64,000 bases of DNA from NCBI RefSeq assembly GCF_005280585.1, contig NZ_SZVO01000002.1:124001-188000 (forward strand), in the 5' to 3' direction. This DNA is from Dyadobacter frigoris. Lineage in GTDB: Bacteria > Bacteroidota > Bacteroidia > Cytophagales > Spirosomataceae. The notes under the pieces were generated by a model. It did not search any database. It was not told the DNA's origin and saw nothing but the letters and a program-made list of their open reading frames with translations. The stretch's first letter is position 1. The number at the start of each line of letters is the position of its first letter. The position numbers and the translations under genes were made by a program. Below, in pieces: positions 52,903 through 60,501 of the stretch.

Positions 52903-53793
52903 ATGAGCTACAAAGAAGGAATGCTTCGCGATGGAGCACTGGACAATAAAACGGTAATCATCACCGGCGGAGGAACCGGATTGGGAAAATCGATGGCGAC
53001 TTACTTTTTAAAGTTAGGAGCCAACGTTGTGATTTGCAGCCGCAGACTCGAAGTGCTTGAAAATACTGTAAAAGAACTGGAAGAAAAAACGGGTGGAAAG
53101 GTATTAGCCATTGCCTGCGATGTAAGAAAAACAGATGAAATTGAAAATGTTATCGCCAAAGCCATTGAAAGATTCGGGCAGGTTGATGCACTGGTTAATA
53201 ATTCAGCCGGGAATTTTATTAGTCCTACTGAAAGATTATCTTACAAGGCAGTAGACACCGTTGTTGATATTGTTTTGAGAGGAACTTACTATTTCACATT
53301 AGCACTTGGCAAGTACTGGATTGAAAATAAAATCAAAGGAACTGTCCTGAATATTTCCACTACGTATGCCTGGACAGGCTCTGGATTTGTAGTTCCCTCG
53401 GCGATGGCAAAGGCAGGAGTACTGGCCATGACAAAATCACTGGCCTTTGAATGGGCAAATCATGGAATTCGATTGAACGCGATTGCACCGGGTCCGTTTC
53501 CAACAAAAGGTGCCTGGGATCGTCTGTTCCCCGAAGAATTGGCTAAAAAATTCTCCTTCGAAAACAGGATTCCGTTACAACGCGTTGGCGATCATCAGGA
53601 ACTGGCGAACCTTGCAGCTTATCTTGTTTCCGATTTTTCTGCCTATATTACTGGTGAGGTAATAACCTTGGACGGTGGTGAAGTACTGTCGGCCGGACAG
53701 TTTAATTTCCTCAAAGAAGTAAGTGAAGACCAATGGGATGCCATTGAAGATCAAATAAAAAATGCCAATCGGAGCAGCAAGAAATCAGAATAA
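52903..53793 (+). CDS. SDR-family 2,4-dienoyl-CoA reductase-like protein
   Basis: This 296-residue short-chain dehydrogenase has the NADP-binding TGGGTGLGKSMA and NNSAGNFISPTERLS, a segment characteristic of the mitochondrial DECR1 branch. STTYAWTGSGFVVPSAMAKAG carries the active-site Tyr/Lys region, and LDGGEVLSAGQFN is also DECR-like. The enzyme would reduce 2,4-dienoyl-CoA with NADPH to 3-enoyl-CoA, following the isomerase encoded 73 bases upstream. It differs from the flavin-containing FadH of E. coli. Confidence 0.87.
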   Translation: MSYKEGMLRDGALDNKTVIITGGGTGLGKSMATYFLKLGANVVICSRRLEVLENTVKELEEKTGGKVLAIACDVRKTDEIENVIAKAIERFGQVDALVNNSAGNFISPTERLSYKAVDTVVDIVLRGTYYFTLALGKYWIENKIKGTVLNISTTYAWTGSGFVVPSAMAKAGVLAMTKSLAFEWANHGIRLNAIAPGPFPTKGAWDRLFPEELAKKFSFENRIPLQRVGDHQELANLAAYLVSDFSAYITGEVITLDGGEVLSAGQFNFLKEVSEDQWDAIEDQIKNANRSSKKSE

Positions 53794-53817
53794 TAATTTT
53801 CTTCCATTTTTATTGGG

Positions 53818-53825
53818 TAAATTTG
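53818..53825 (+). promoter_or_regulatory. Promoter -7 box of the GWxTD lipoprotein gene
   Basis: TAAATTTG matches TAnnTTTG exactly, 40 bases before the ATG at 53866. No strong -33 motif is seen. Confidence 0.45.
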
Positions 53826-53865
53826 CTGCTTCGTTCGTTATTTGACAAATGAAGATATCTGGTAT

Positions 53866-55152
53866 ATGAAAACAACTTTTAGAATTTATCTTTTTCTGTT
53901 GTCAGCACTGTTTTTTGCAGGATGTGCATCCTCCGAAAAAACAATGAAAAAGATACCTGAGGCTCAGGTACGCTTGTCAAATCCTGAAACAATTTCTGCG
54001 CCTGAGGAATTGGCATTGATCGCGATTCAAAGCAAATATCTTTTAAAGGATACCACGCAACTACGTGTATTTCTTTATGTTGATGCATTGAAAGGAAAAC
54101 TGCCGATGGGAACGGCCGACTTTGTTCGTCTTTATAACCTGAACTATGTCATTTATTCAGATTACGGAACGCGCGACAGATTAGGTTATGGAAATGTGAA
54201 ACTGGATTCAAGCAATGTCACAAAGGTTGGTGATAAGATTGTTATTGCTTTTAATATTAAAAGTCCAAACAAAGAAAATGGTGTTTTGTTAAGTGAAATC
54301 AGCCAGACCGGAACTTTGAAAAAGGTTTTGAATGATCTGACTCTTCATTTCAAAAAACAATCAGCAAGTGAATTGTATGGCATTTATACATCTGCAAGTG
54401 TTGAACCTTTGCAGCGTCATTATATTAATGCAGGCAATCCTTTTACAATAAAAAGACTTACACAGGAACCGGGAACATTACACGTCTTCTATTATGGACA
54501 TAGCTTTGACCCAGCTGGTTCTCCTATGAATACAACGGCTAAAAGTGTTTCAAAATCTTTGACGATAGACAGCACTTTTACCATCAATACCAACGAAACG
54601 ATCCATTTCGAAAAAGAAGGATTGTATAATATTTTCGCTGATACTACACAGTCGGAAGGCCTGGGTTTATTGGTTGTCAATGAAAGATTCCCGAAAATTA
54701 CCAAACCTGAATTGTTGCTGGAACCGCTGGTTTACATGAGCACCAACACAGAGATCGGAGAAATCAAAAAAGCACAGGAATTCAAAAAAGCACTTGATAA
54801 ATACTGGCTGACATTAATGAACGGAAATGCGCCATTGGCACAACAATCTATCCGGTCTTTTTACAGTCGTGTTGAAGAAGCTAACCAATTGTTTACCAGC
54901 TACAAAGAAGGCTGGAAAACAGATAAAGGAATGATCTTTATTGTCCTTGGCCCACCGGATAAAGTGCAAAGAAGCAAAGACCGGGAAGTATGGACTTACG
55001 ATCAGCGTGCCAACGCACAGAATGTTAATTTTACTTTTAATCGCAGAACAAATCAATTTGTAGATGACCATTACGAGCTCGTTCGCTACGCCGAATATCA
55101 GCCGATCTGGTACCCTATAGTAGAAGCATGGAGAAACGGAACTATACGCTAA
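53866..55152 (+). CDS. GWxTD domain-containing lipoprotein
   Basis: This 428-residue lipoprotein (FFAGCASSEK) has a beta-rich body and a C-terminal GWxTD domain (EGWKTDKGMIFIVLGPPD and REVWTYDQ). The family is specific to Bacteroidota and relatives and its function is unknown. The ATG at 53866 gives the lipoprotein signal; the upstream TTG start is not used. Its last 25 bases overlap the start of rlmB in another frame, so the two are translationally coupled. Confidence 0.87.
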   Translation: MKTTFRIYLFLLSALFFAGCASSEKTMKKIPEAQVRLSNPETISAPEELALIAIQSKYLLKDTTQLRVFLYVDALKGKLPMGTADFVRLYNLNYVIYSDYGTRDRLGYGNVKLDSSNVTKVGDKIVIAFNIKSPNKENGVLLSEISQTGTLKKVLNDLTLHFKKQSASELYGIYTSASVEPLQRHYINAGNPFTIKRLTQEPGTLHVFYYGHSFDPAGSPMNTTAKSVSKSLTIDSTFTINTNETIHFEKEGLYNIFADTTQSEGLGLLVVNERFPKITKPELLLEPLVYMSTNTEIGEIKKAQEFKKALDKYWLTLMNGNAPLAQQSIRSFYSRVEEANQLFTSYKEGWKTDKGMIFIVLGPPDKVQRSKDREVWTYDQRANAQNVNFTFNRRTNQFVDDHYELVRYAEYQPIWYPIVEAWRNGTIR

Positions 55153-55910
55153 GAAAGCCCGCCCCTCGTCCGTCACAAGCCGACATGGTTTTTGGTACAC
55201 AATCTGTACTTGAAACTTTACGTTCCGGCAAAGAGATCGAACGTTTATTTATTCAGAGAGAGTTAGGTCTTAATGAAATTGAAAAGACAGCCAAGGAGCT
55301 TGGAATTCCTTATCAGCGTGTTCCGGTAGAAAAACTAAACAGAGTTACCAGAAAAAATCACCAGGGTGTCATCGCTTTTGTATCGCCGATTCAGTATATG
55401 CCTTTGCATAACGTACTGACACAGGTATATGAAGAAGGAAAAACACCTCTGCTGTTATTATTGGATCGTGTAACGGATGTCCGTAATTTCGGAGCTATTG
55501 CACGTACAGCAGAATGTGCAGGTGTTCAGGCTTTGATTGTACCAACAAAAGGTGGTGCGCAGATCAATGCAGATGCAATGAAAACATCTTCCGGGGCATT
55601 AAATTTCCTGCCGGTTTGCCGTGAGCCAAATTTATATGAAACATTATTATATCTGCGTAACAGCGGATTACAGATCATAGCAAGTACTGAGAAAACGGAT
55701 AAATCACTTTACGATATTGATTTTTCTATTCCTACGGTAATTATCATGGGTTCTGAGGAAGATGGAATTTCGAAAGAATTTCTTCTTTTGGCTGACAGTG
55801 GCGCGAAAATCCCTTTGAATGGACAAGTTGAATCGCTGAATGTTTCTGTTGCCAGCTCAGTGATCCTTTATGAAGCTGTAAGACAACGTGTTGTTGGAAA
55901 AGTTTCCTAG
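55128..55910 (+). CDS. rlmB: 23S rRNA (guanosine-2'-O-)-methyltransferase
   Basis: This 260-residue SPOUT enzyme methylates the 2'-OH of G2251 in 23S rRNA. An N-terminal substrate-binding domain (about 1-95) is followed by the knotted domain with DRVTDVRNFGAIARTAEC, IIMGSEEDGIS and PLNGQVESLNVSVASSV, the AdoMet site. It starts inside the GWxTD gene and ends with a strong terminator. TrmH-type tRNA methylation is less likely given the N-terminal domain. Confidence 0.9.
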   Translation: MEKRNYTLRKPAPRPSQADMVFGTQSVLETLRSGKEIERLFIQRELGLNEIEKTAKELGIPYQRVPVEKLNRVTRKNHQGVIAFVSPIQYMPLHNVLTQVYEEGKTPLLLLLDRVTDVRNFGAIARTAECAGVQALIVPTKGGAQINADAMKTSSGALNFLPVCREPNLYETLLYLRNSGLQIIASTEKTDKSLYDIDFSIPTVIIMGSEEDGISKEFLLLADSGAKIPLNGQVESLNVSVASSVILYEAVRQRVVGKVS

Positions 55911-55945
55911 TCTTAATTTTAAGATTTTTGGATTGAGACAAAAAT

Positions 55946-55976
55946 AAGGAGTCAAGTTTTGAAAACTTGACTCCTT
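55946..55976. terminator. Bidirectional terminator between rlmB and mnmA
   Basis: AAGGAGTCAAGTTTT (55946-55960) is followed by G and its exact inverse AAAACTTGACTCCTT (55962-55976), so about 13 bases pair around a small loop. Flanking A and T runs suit both directions. Confidence 0.92.
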
Positions 55977-56005
55977 TCATTTTATAACCAACTGGAATAT
56001 CCTTT

Positions 56006-57124
56006 CTAAAACAATTCCTTATCCTGACGGAAATTTTTCATGATCCAGCCACCTCCTACTACGTCGTCACCTTCATAGAAAACAGCAGCTTGTCCCGGCG
56101 CGATACCGTTTACACCATCGTGAAAATGCACTTTGATTTTCCCCGGTTCATCAGGAATTAGCAAAGCAGGCGTTCCATCATGTTTGTAACGTACTTTCGT
56201 AACGGTTTCCAATGGTTTGGTAATACCGTCATATTTTTGCCAGTTCAACTTACTCACATACATTCCATCACGGAACAAATCTGGCAAATCGCCCAGAACA
56301 ACTTCATTTGTGTCTTTTCTTACTTCGGTCACAAAAACCGGCCTGCCTAATGCAATGCCTAATCCTTTACGCTGACCAACGGTGTAAAATGGATATCCTT
56401 CATGTTTTCCAACAACAGTTCCATCTTCATATACAAAATTCCCTCCTGCTACTTGCGCTTCCAAACCTGGAATTCTGCGTTTCAAAAATCCACGGTAGTC
56501 ATTATCCGGCACAAAACAGATTTCGTAGCTTTCAGCTTTATTAACCAGATCAATAAAACCACGCTCCCGCGCCATTTCACGGATTTCACTTTTGTGTAAA
56601 TAACCAAGCGGAAGTTTGGTACGGCTCAGGCTTTCCTGAGAAACACCCCAAAGCACATAACTCTGATCTTTCCAGCTGTCTATTCCTTTCGAAACATAAT
56701 GACGGCCATCGTTAAACTGCATATTGGCATAATGTCCTGTCGCAATGGATTCACAATCCAGACGATCCGCACGTTTCAGAAGCGCGTCCCATTTGATGTG
56801 TGTATTGCATAAAACGCAGGGATTTGGCGTGCGGCCTTCCAGATATTCGCCGGTGAAATGGTCAATTACATAATCACCAAATTCTTCACGGATATCTAAA
56901 ATATAATGGGGAAAGCCAAGTTCAACGGCTATACTTCTTGCATCGTTGATGGAATCGAGAGAGCAGCAGCCTGTTTCTTTTTTTGAACCTCCGCTACTGG
57001 CGTAATCCCAGGTTTTCATGGTCATACCAATGACCTCGTAGCCTTGTTCATGTAACATGACGGCTGCAAGAGAGCTGTCAATGCCGCCGCTCATGGCGAC
57101 TAAAATTCGTCCGTGTTTACTCAT
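56006..57124 (-). CDS. mnmA: tRNA 2-thiouridine(34) synthase
   Basis: This 372-residue enzyme thiolates U34 in tRNA for Glu, Gln and Lys. The ATP PP-loop is MSGGIDSS (11-18). The catalytic cysteines are in NPCVLCNTHIKW and in SYEICFVPDNDYRGFL. GYPFYTVGQRKGLGIA belongs to the C-terminal beta-barrel. It looks complete. Confidence 0.95.
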   Translation of the reverse strand: MSKHGRILVAMSGGIDSSLAAVMLHEQGYEVIGMTMKTWDYASSGGSKKETGCCSLDSINDARSIAVELGFPHYILDIREEFGDYVIDHFTGEYLEGRTPNPCVLCNTHIKWDALLKRADRLDCESIATGHYANMQFNDGRHYVSKGIDSWKDQSYVLWGVSQESLSRTKLPLGYLHKSEIREMARERGFIDLVNKAESYEICFVPDNDYRGFLKRRIPGLEAQVAGGNFVYEDGTVVGKHEGYPFYTVGQRKGLGIALGRPVFVTEVRKDTNEVVLGDLPDLFRDGMYVSKLNWQKYDGITKPLETVTKVRYKHDGTPALLIPDEPGKIKVHFHDGVNGIAPGQAAVFYEGDDVVGGGWIMKNFRQDKELF

Positions 57125-57208
57125 TGCGGGAATCTGCGAAGGTTGAACGCCTTCCGATTTTGATTAGTTTGAAAAATTTAAACAGAGAAAATTATCTGAT
57201 TGGTTCCG

Positions 57209-57216
57209 CAAAGATA
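57209..57216 (-). promoter_or_regulatory. Promoter -7 box of mnmA
   Basis: On the minus strand TATCTTTG (57216 down to 57209) matches the TAnnTTTG box exactly, 85 bases before the mnmA ATG. Upstream lies one arm of the TTAATGG repeat. Confidence 0.55.
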
Positions 57217-57241
57217 GAGAATTTTAATGGTTAAGGGTTAG

Positions 57242-57405
57242 TTGTTAATGGTTAATGCGTTTGCTTTGGAGTAGATTTAAACAGGGATCTGTGATTTCAG
57301 ATTTAGAAATTTCAGCATCGAATAAATTTTCTAAATACATTCTAAAACCGAAAACATGGAATGAGTACACAAATTTCGAAACGATCCATCATTAACCATT
57401 AACAA
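57242..57405. repeat. Inverted TTAATGG heptamer repeats
   Basis: TTGTTAATGGTTAATG (57242-57257) has an exact inverted copy at 57390-57405. Each arm is the inner part of a heptamer run (TTAATGG/TTAAGGG/TTAGTTG on one side, ATTAACC/ATTAACA on the other). The arms enclose about 130 bases of AT-rich sequence between the mnmA promoter and the end of the next minus-strand gene. Such runs are common dispersed filler in Cytophagales intergenic DNA. Confidence 0.6.
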
Positions 57406-57412
57406 TTAACAA

Positions 57413-58456
57413 TTAAAGTCTGACTTGCCGGATCACATTTTTTACGTTCAATTCAATTATATCCGTCATTGTCAAACATCTGTAATAATCCGGATTGTTA
57501 TGAAACTGCGCTAATCCGGCGCGTAATTCCAGTATTTTTTCTGAGGTTGAAATATTGTCTTTTTTGGAAACATCACGCAGTGCAGCGAGCCTGTGACGCT
57601 CACTTCTTACCTGATGTACAATCGAAGATTGTTCTTCCTGTTGATATTGCAGAACCGTTTTATCCGTCAGATGTTCCATCGCCAATTGCACGTAGGACAG
57701 ATTTTCCTTGAAATATTGCGGCATATACACTTTCATATTACCTTCATAAAACTGCTGGTCAAAATCGATGGCACGTAACCGAAATTGATAATCATCAAAA
57801 TCCGGCGTGATTTGCATGACGAAATTATATGCCCGCATATCGCCCAGAAGCGTGATCATGCACCTTTCGTTGAACTTTACAAATTCTTTGGCAATACGTT
57901 TCGGATTATAATCGGTATGTTCCAAACGGGTTTTTAAAAATACATCTCCGGGAATTCCCGCAATATGTTCTTCAATTAAAGAATTGCCGTCGACCAGATA
58001 ATTAACCTGGTTTGGAGAAAAAATCTCTTCCAGTTCCAGACCGTAAATCCGGGATGCATCTGCCTTTTTCACATAAAAATAATCGTAAATATCATTCAGT
58101 CTGTTTACAATTTTGATACGAAACGGATTAGAATTCCCAAAAGTGCAGTATTCGATTTTATCAATATATTTATGCTCAACGATCCGTAAATTTCCTGAAG
58201 CTTTTAACATCGCATAAGCTCGTTTCAAACCATTATGCAATCTTTCAATATCATGTGGCGGATAAAGCGGACTTTGCCAAAGTGTATCTTTTCCATTTTT
58301 ATCAATGACCGGAAATGACTCATAGAAATTCAGCAAGTCGCTATAACCCACCGGAAGTCTTGCTTCGCGCTGGTAGGAACGAAGGTATTTCCTCAGCTCA
58401 ACACTAACCGGATAAATCGGCTTTTTCCTGGAAATTTTGACGTCGCTATTTTCCAT
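57413..58456 (-). CDS. Conserved hypothetical protein with kinase-like motifs
   Basis: This 347-residue soluble protein has no signal peptide. Its middle shows motifs in kinase-like order: SLIEEHIAGIPGDVFL (hinge-like), LLGDMRAYNFVMQI, where Asp and Asn resemble the catalytic loop D-x4-N of aminoglycoside-phosphotransferase or HipA-type kinases, and RLRAIDFDQQFYEG, in which IDFD resembles the metal-binding DFG/DxD. The N-terminal lobe lacks a clear glycine-rich loop. I know it only as a conserved Bacteroidota protein of unknown function; kinase activity is a proposal from these motifs. Confidence 0.6.
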   Translation of the reverse strand: MENSDVKISRKKPIYPVSVELRKYLRSYQREARLPVGYSDLLNFYESFPVIDKNGKDTLWQSPLYPPHDIERLHNGLKRAYAMLKASGNLRIVEHKYIDKIEYCTFGNSNPFRIKIVNRLNDIYDYFYVKKADASRIYGLELEEIFSPNQVNYLVDGNSLIEEHIAGIPGDVFLKTRLEHTDYNPKRIAKEFVKFNERCMITLLGDMRAYNFVMQITPDFDDYQFRLRAIDFDQQFYEGNMKVYMPQYFKENLSYVQLAMEHLTDKTVLQYQQEEQSSIVHQVRSERHRLAALRDVSKKDNISTSEKILELRAGLAQFHNNPDYYRCLTMTDIIELNVKNVIRQVRL

Positions 58457-58666
58457 AGATTCAATTGATAAACTATTTCCGACCGGATTTATTAAAAGTC
58501 AGATTTTTACGTTTTCAAATTACTTTTAAAAGATAAAGTTAAGTTTTATATTGAAAGATATAGATTCCCTCCAATCACATTAAGTAAATTGTAACGTTAT
58601 ATTGAGTAAAAAAAGCAGCACATTCACACTGTTTGATATCACTCCTGTTATAATTCGAAATCTTAG

Positions 58667-59269
58667 ATGAAAAAGGAATTGTATGGACTTGTCATTTGCG
58701 GCGGAAAAAGCACACGCATGGGCACTGACAAAAGCTTGATCGACTACCACGGAAAACCGCAATGTTATTATGTTTATGAAATGCTTGAATGGATCTGTGA
58801 TAAGGTTTTTATTTCCTGCAACAGCTCTCAGGCTACCGGAATCACTGGCCCCTATGCAACGCTGACAGATTTGCCGCAGTACGAAAATATTGGGCCTATG
58901 GCTGCATTACTCACTGCCTTTAATTATTACCCGCATCATGATTTTCTTATCGCGGGCTGTGACTACCCGTATATTACGACAAAGGACCTGAAAGAGTTTT
59001 ACCGGTCCGTTGATCAGGAAAAAATTGCTTCCACCTTTTATAATCACCAATCCGCTGTTTACGAACCTTTACTCGGATGGTATTCTCAAAAATCTAAAAA
59101 TGAGATTCTTCATATGTATGATAACAATGAATTTTCATTGCAGCATTTTTTGAAAGAAAACGGAGCTGGAAAATATGAAGCGCCCCGACCAAAAAATGTA
59201 GTGAGTGTCGATACCCCGGAAGATTGTCAGCTTGCCAAAGAAAGTATTATCCGTAAAATTCATTTTTGA
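58667..59269 (+). CDS. mobA: Molybdenum cofactor guanylyltransferase-like NTP transferase
   Basis: This 200-residue protein has the nucleotidyltransferase signature GLVICGGKSTRMGTDKSLI near the N-terminus, IAGCDYPYIT as the metal-binding segment, and VDTPEDCQLA at the end. MobA attaches GMP to molybdopterin to make the dinucleotide cofactor of DMSO-reductase-type enzymes. It is the first gene of a run with fdhD and an FdhF/YdeP oxidoreductase, spaced by 12, 18 and 2 bases, which supports the molybdenum assignment. Confidence 0.87.
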   Translation: MKKELYGLVICGGKSTRMGTDKSLIDYHGKPQCYYVYEMLEWICDKVFISCNSSQATGITGPYATLTDLPQYENIGPMAALLTAFNYYPHHDFLIAGCDYPYITTKDLKEFYRSVDQEKIASTFYNHQSAVYEPLLGWYSQKSKNEILHMYDNNEFSLQHFLKENGAGKYEAPRPKNVVSVDTPEDCQLAKESIIRKIHF

Positions 59270-59281
59270 ATTATCCTTGTC

Positions 59282-60112
59282 ATGCTAAAAGATTCAGTCA
59301 AACATATCATTGTCAAGAAAGTAAGTAAAAACAATATCTTTGATACCGAAGATCAGCTGGCTATTGAAGAACCGTTAGAAATTCAGGTAAAATATGATCT
59401 GGCTGGAAATCAGACTAAAAAAAGCATTTCCGTCACCATGCGGACGCCCGGAAATGACGAAGAACTGGCTGTTGGCTTTTTGTTTACCGAAGGTATTATA
59501 AATGATAAAAGTCAGGTTGAAAAAATAAACACCGACATATTCGATGAGAATAAAGTGCTGGTAACATTGACCGAAAATGTAGTCCCAAAATTTCAGACAT
59601 CGGAGCGGAATTTCTACACAACTTCCAGCTGCGGGGTTTGTGGAAAATCCAGTATTGATGCCATTAAAACCGTTTCTTCTTTTCAGCAAAAAGAAGATAA
59701 TATTTCGGTCCCGGCGAATTTGTTTTACACTTTACAGAAAACATTAAGGAAAGAACAGGAAGTATTTCAAAATACCGGCGGTTTGCATGCTTCTGCAATT
59801 TTTGATCTGCAAGGTAATTCCATTTTGCTCAGAGAAGATGTTGGACGGCATAATGCGCTGGATAAAGTGATCGGCGCATCCTTTTTGAATGAACAATTAC
59901 CTTTAAACAATATCATTTTGCTATTGAGTGGAAGAGCCAGTTTTGAGCTTATTCAAAAAGCAAGCATGGCTGGAATAAAAATTGTAGCCGCCATTGGCGC
60001 CCCGTCAAGTCTGGCATTACAGCTGGCCGAAGATTTTGATATTACGCTGATCGGTTTTTTGGGTAAAGAAAGATTTAATATTTATTCGGGAAGCCAGAGA
60101 ATAACACTCTGA
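59282..60112 (+). CDS. fdhD: Formate dehydrogenase accessory sulfurtransferase
   Basis: This 276-residue protein transfers sulfur from a cysteine desulfurase to the molybdenum cofactor before insertion into FDH-type enzymes. The catalytic loop is SSCGVCGKSS (CxxC), and FTEGII, TGGLHASA and EDVGRHNALDKVIG are family landmarks. It sits between mobA and the oxidoreductase gene. Confidence 0.94.
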   Translation: MLKDSVKHIIVKKVSKNNIFDTEDQLAIEEPLEIQVKYDLAGNQTKKSISVTMRTPGNDEELAVGFLFTEGIINDKSQVEKINTDIFDENKVLVTLTENVVPKFQTSERNFYTTSSCGVCGKSSIDAIKTVSSFQQKEDNISVPANLFYTLQKTLRKEQEVFQNTGGLHASAIFDLQGNSILLREDVGRHNALDKVIGASFLNEQLPLNNIILLLSGRASFELIQKASMAGIKIVAAIGAPSSLALQLAEDFDITLIGFLGKERFNIYSGSQRITL

Positions 60113-60130
60113 TTCAGAGAAATTAAAAAT

Positions 60131-60499
60131 ATGAAAATACGAATTCAGGGAAATTCTATAAGGATAAGATTATCAAAATCAGAAGTAGACAGACTATCAA
60201 CGGACGGTTATGTTGAAGAAAAAACGTCTTTCGGCAAAAGCGCTTTTGGTTATTGTTTGCAAAAGAAAACCGGAATCACAGAACTGGCAGCCGCGTATGA
60301 CGACGACAAAATCACGATGTATGTGCCTGAGACATTATTAACGGAATGGCCGCAAAATAATATCGTCGGTTTTGATACTAACATGCTCATTGGCGGAAAT
60401 GAGACGTTATATCTTTTGTTGGAAAAGGATTTTAAATGTCTGGATAATGTGATGGAAGATCAATCCGATAATTTCGAAAACCCTAATAAAACCTGCTAA
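60131..60499 (+). CDS. DUF7009-like small protein of the molybdoenzyme operon
   Basis: This 122-residue soluble protein begins MKIRIQGNSIRIRLSKSEVDRL and has a compact alpha/beta pattern and no Cys motif in its core. I recall similar small proteins (DUF7009) beside FDH-type genes in Bacteroidota, but the name is from memory. Its placement with 18 bases to fdhD and 2 bases to the oxidoreductase gene strongly suggests a dedicated accessory or chaperone role. The function is not known. Confidence 0.7.
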   Translation: MKIRIQGNSIRIRLSKSEVDRLSTDGYVEEKTSFGKSAFGYCLQKKTGITELAAAYDDDKITMYVPETLLTEWPQNNIVGFDTNMLIGGNETLYLLLEKDFKCLDNVMEDQSDNFENPNKTC

Positions 60500-60501
60500 C
60501 C

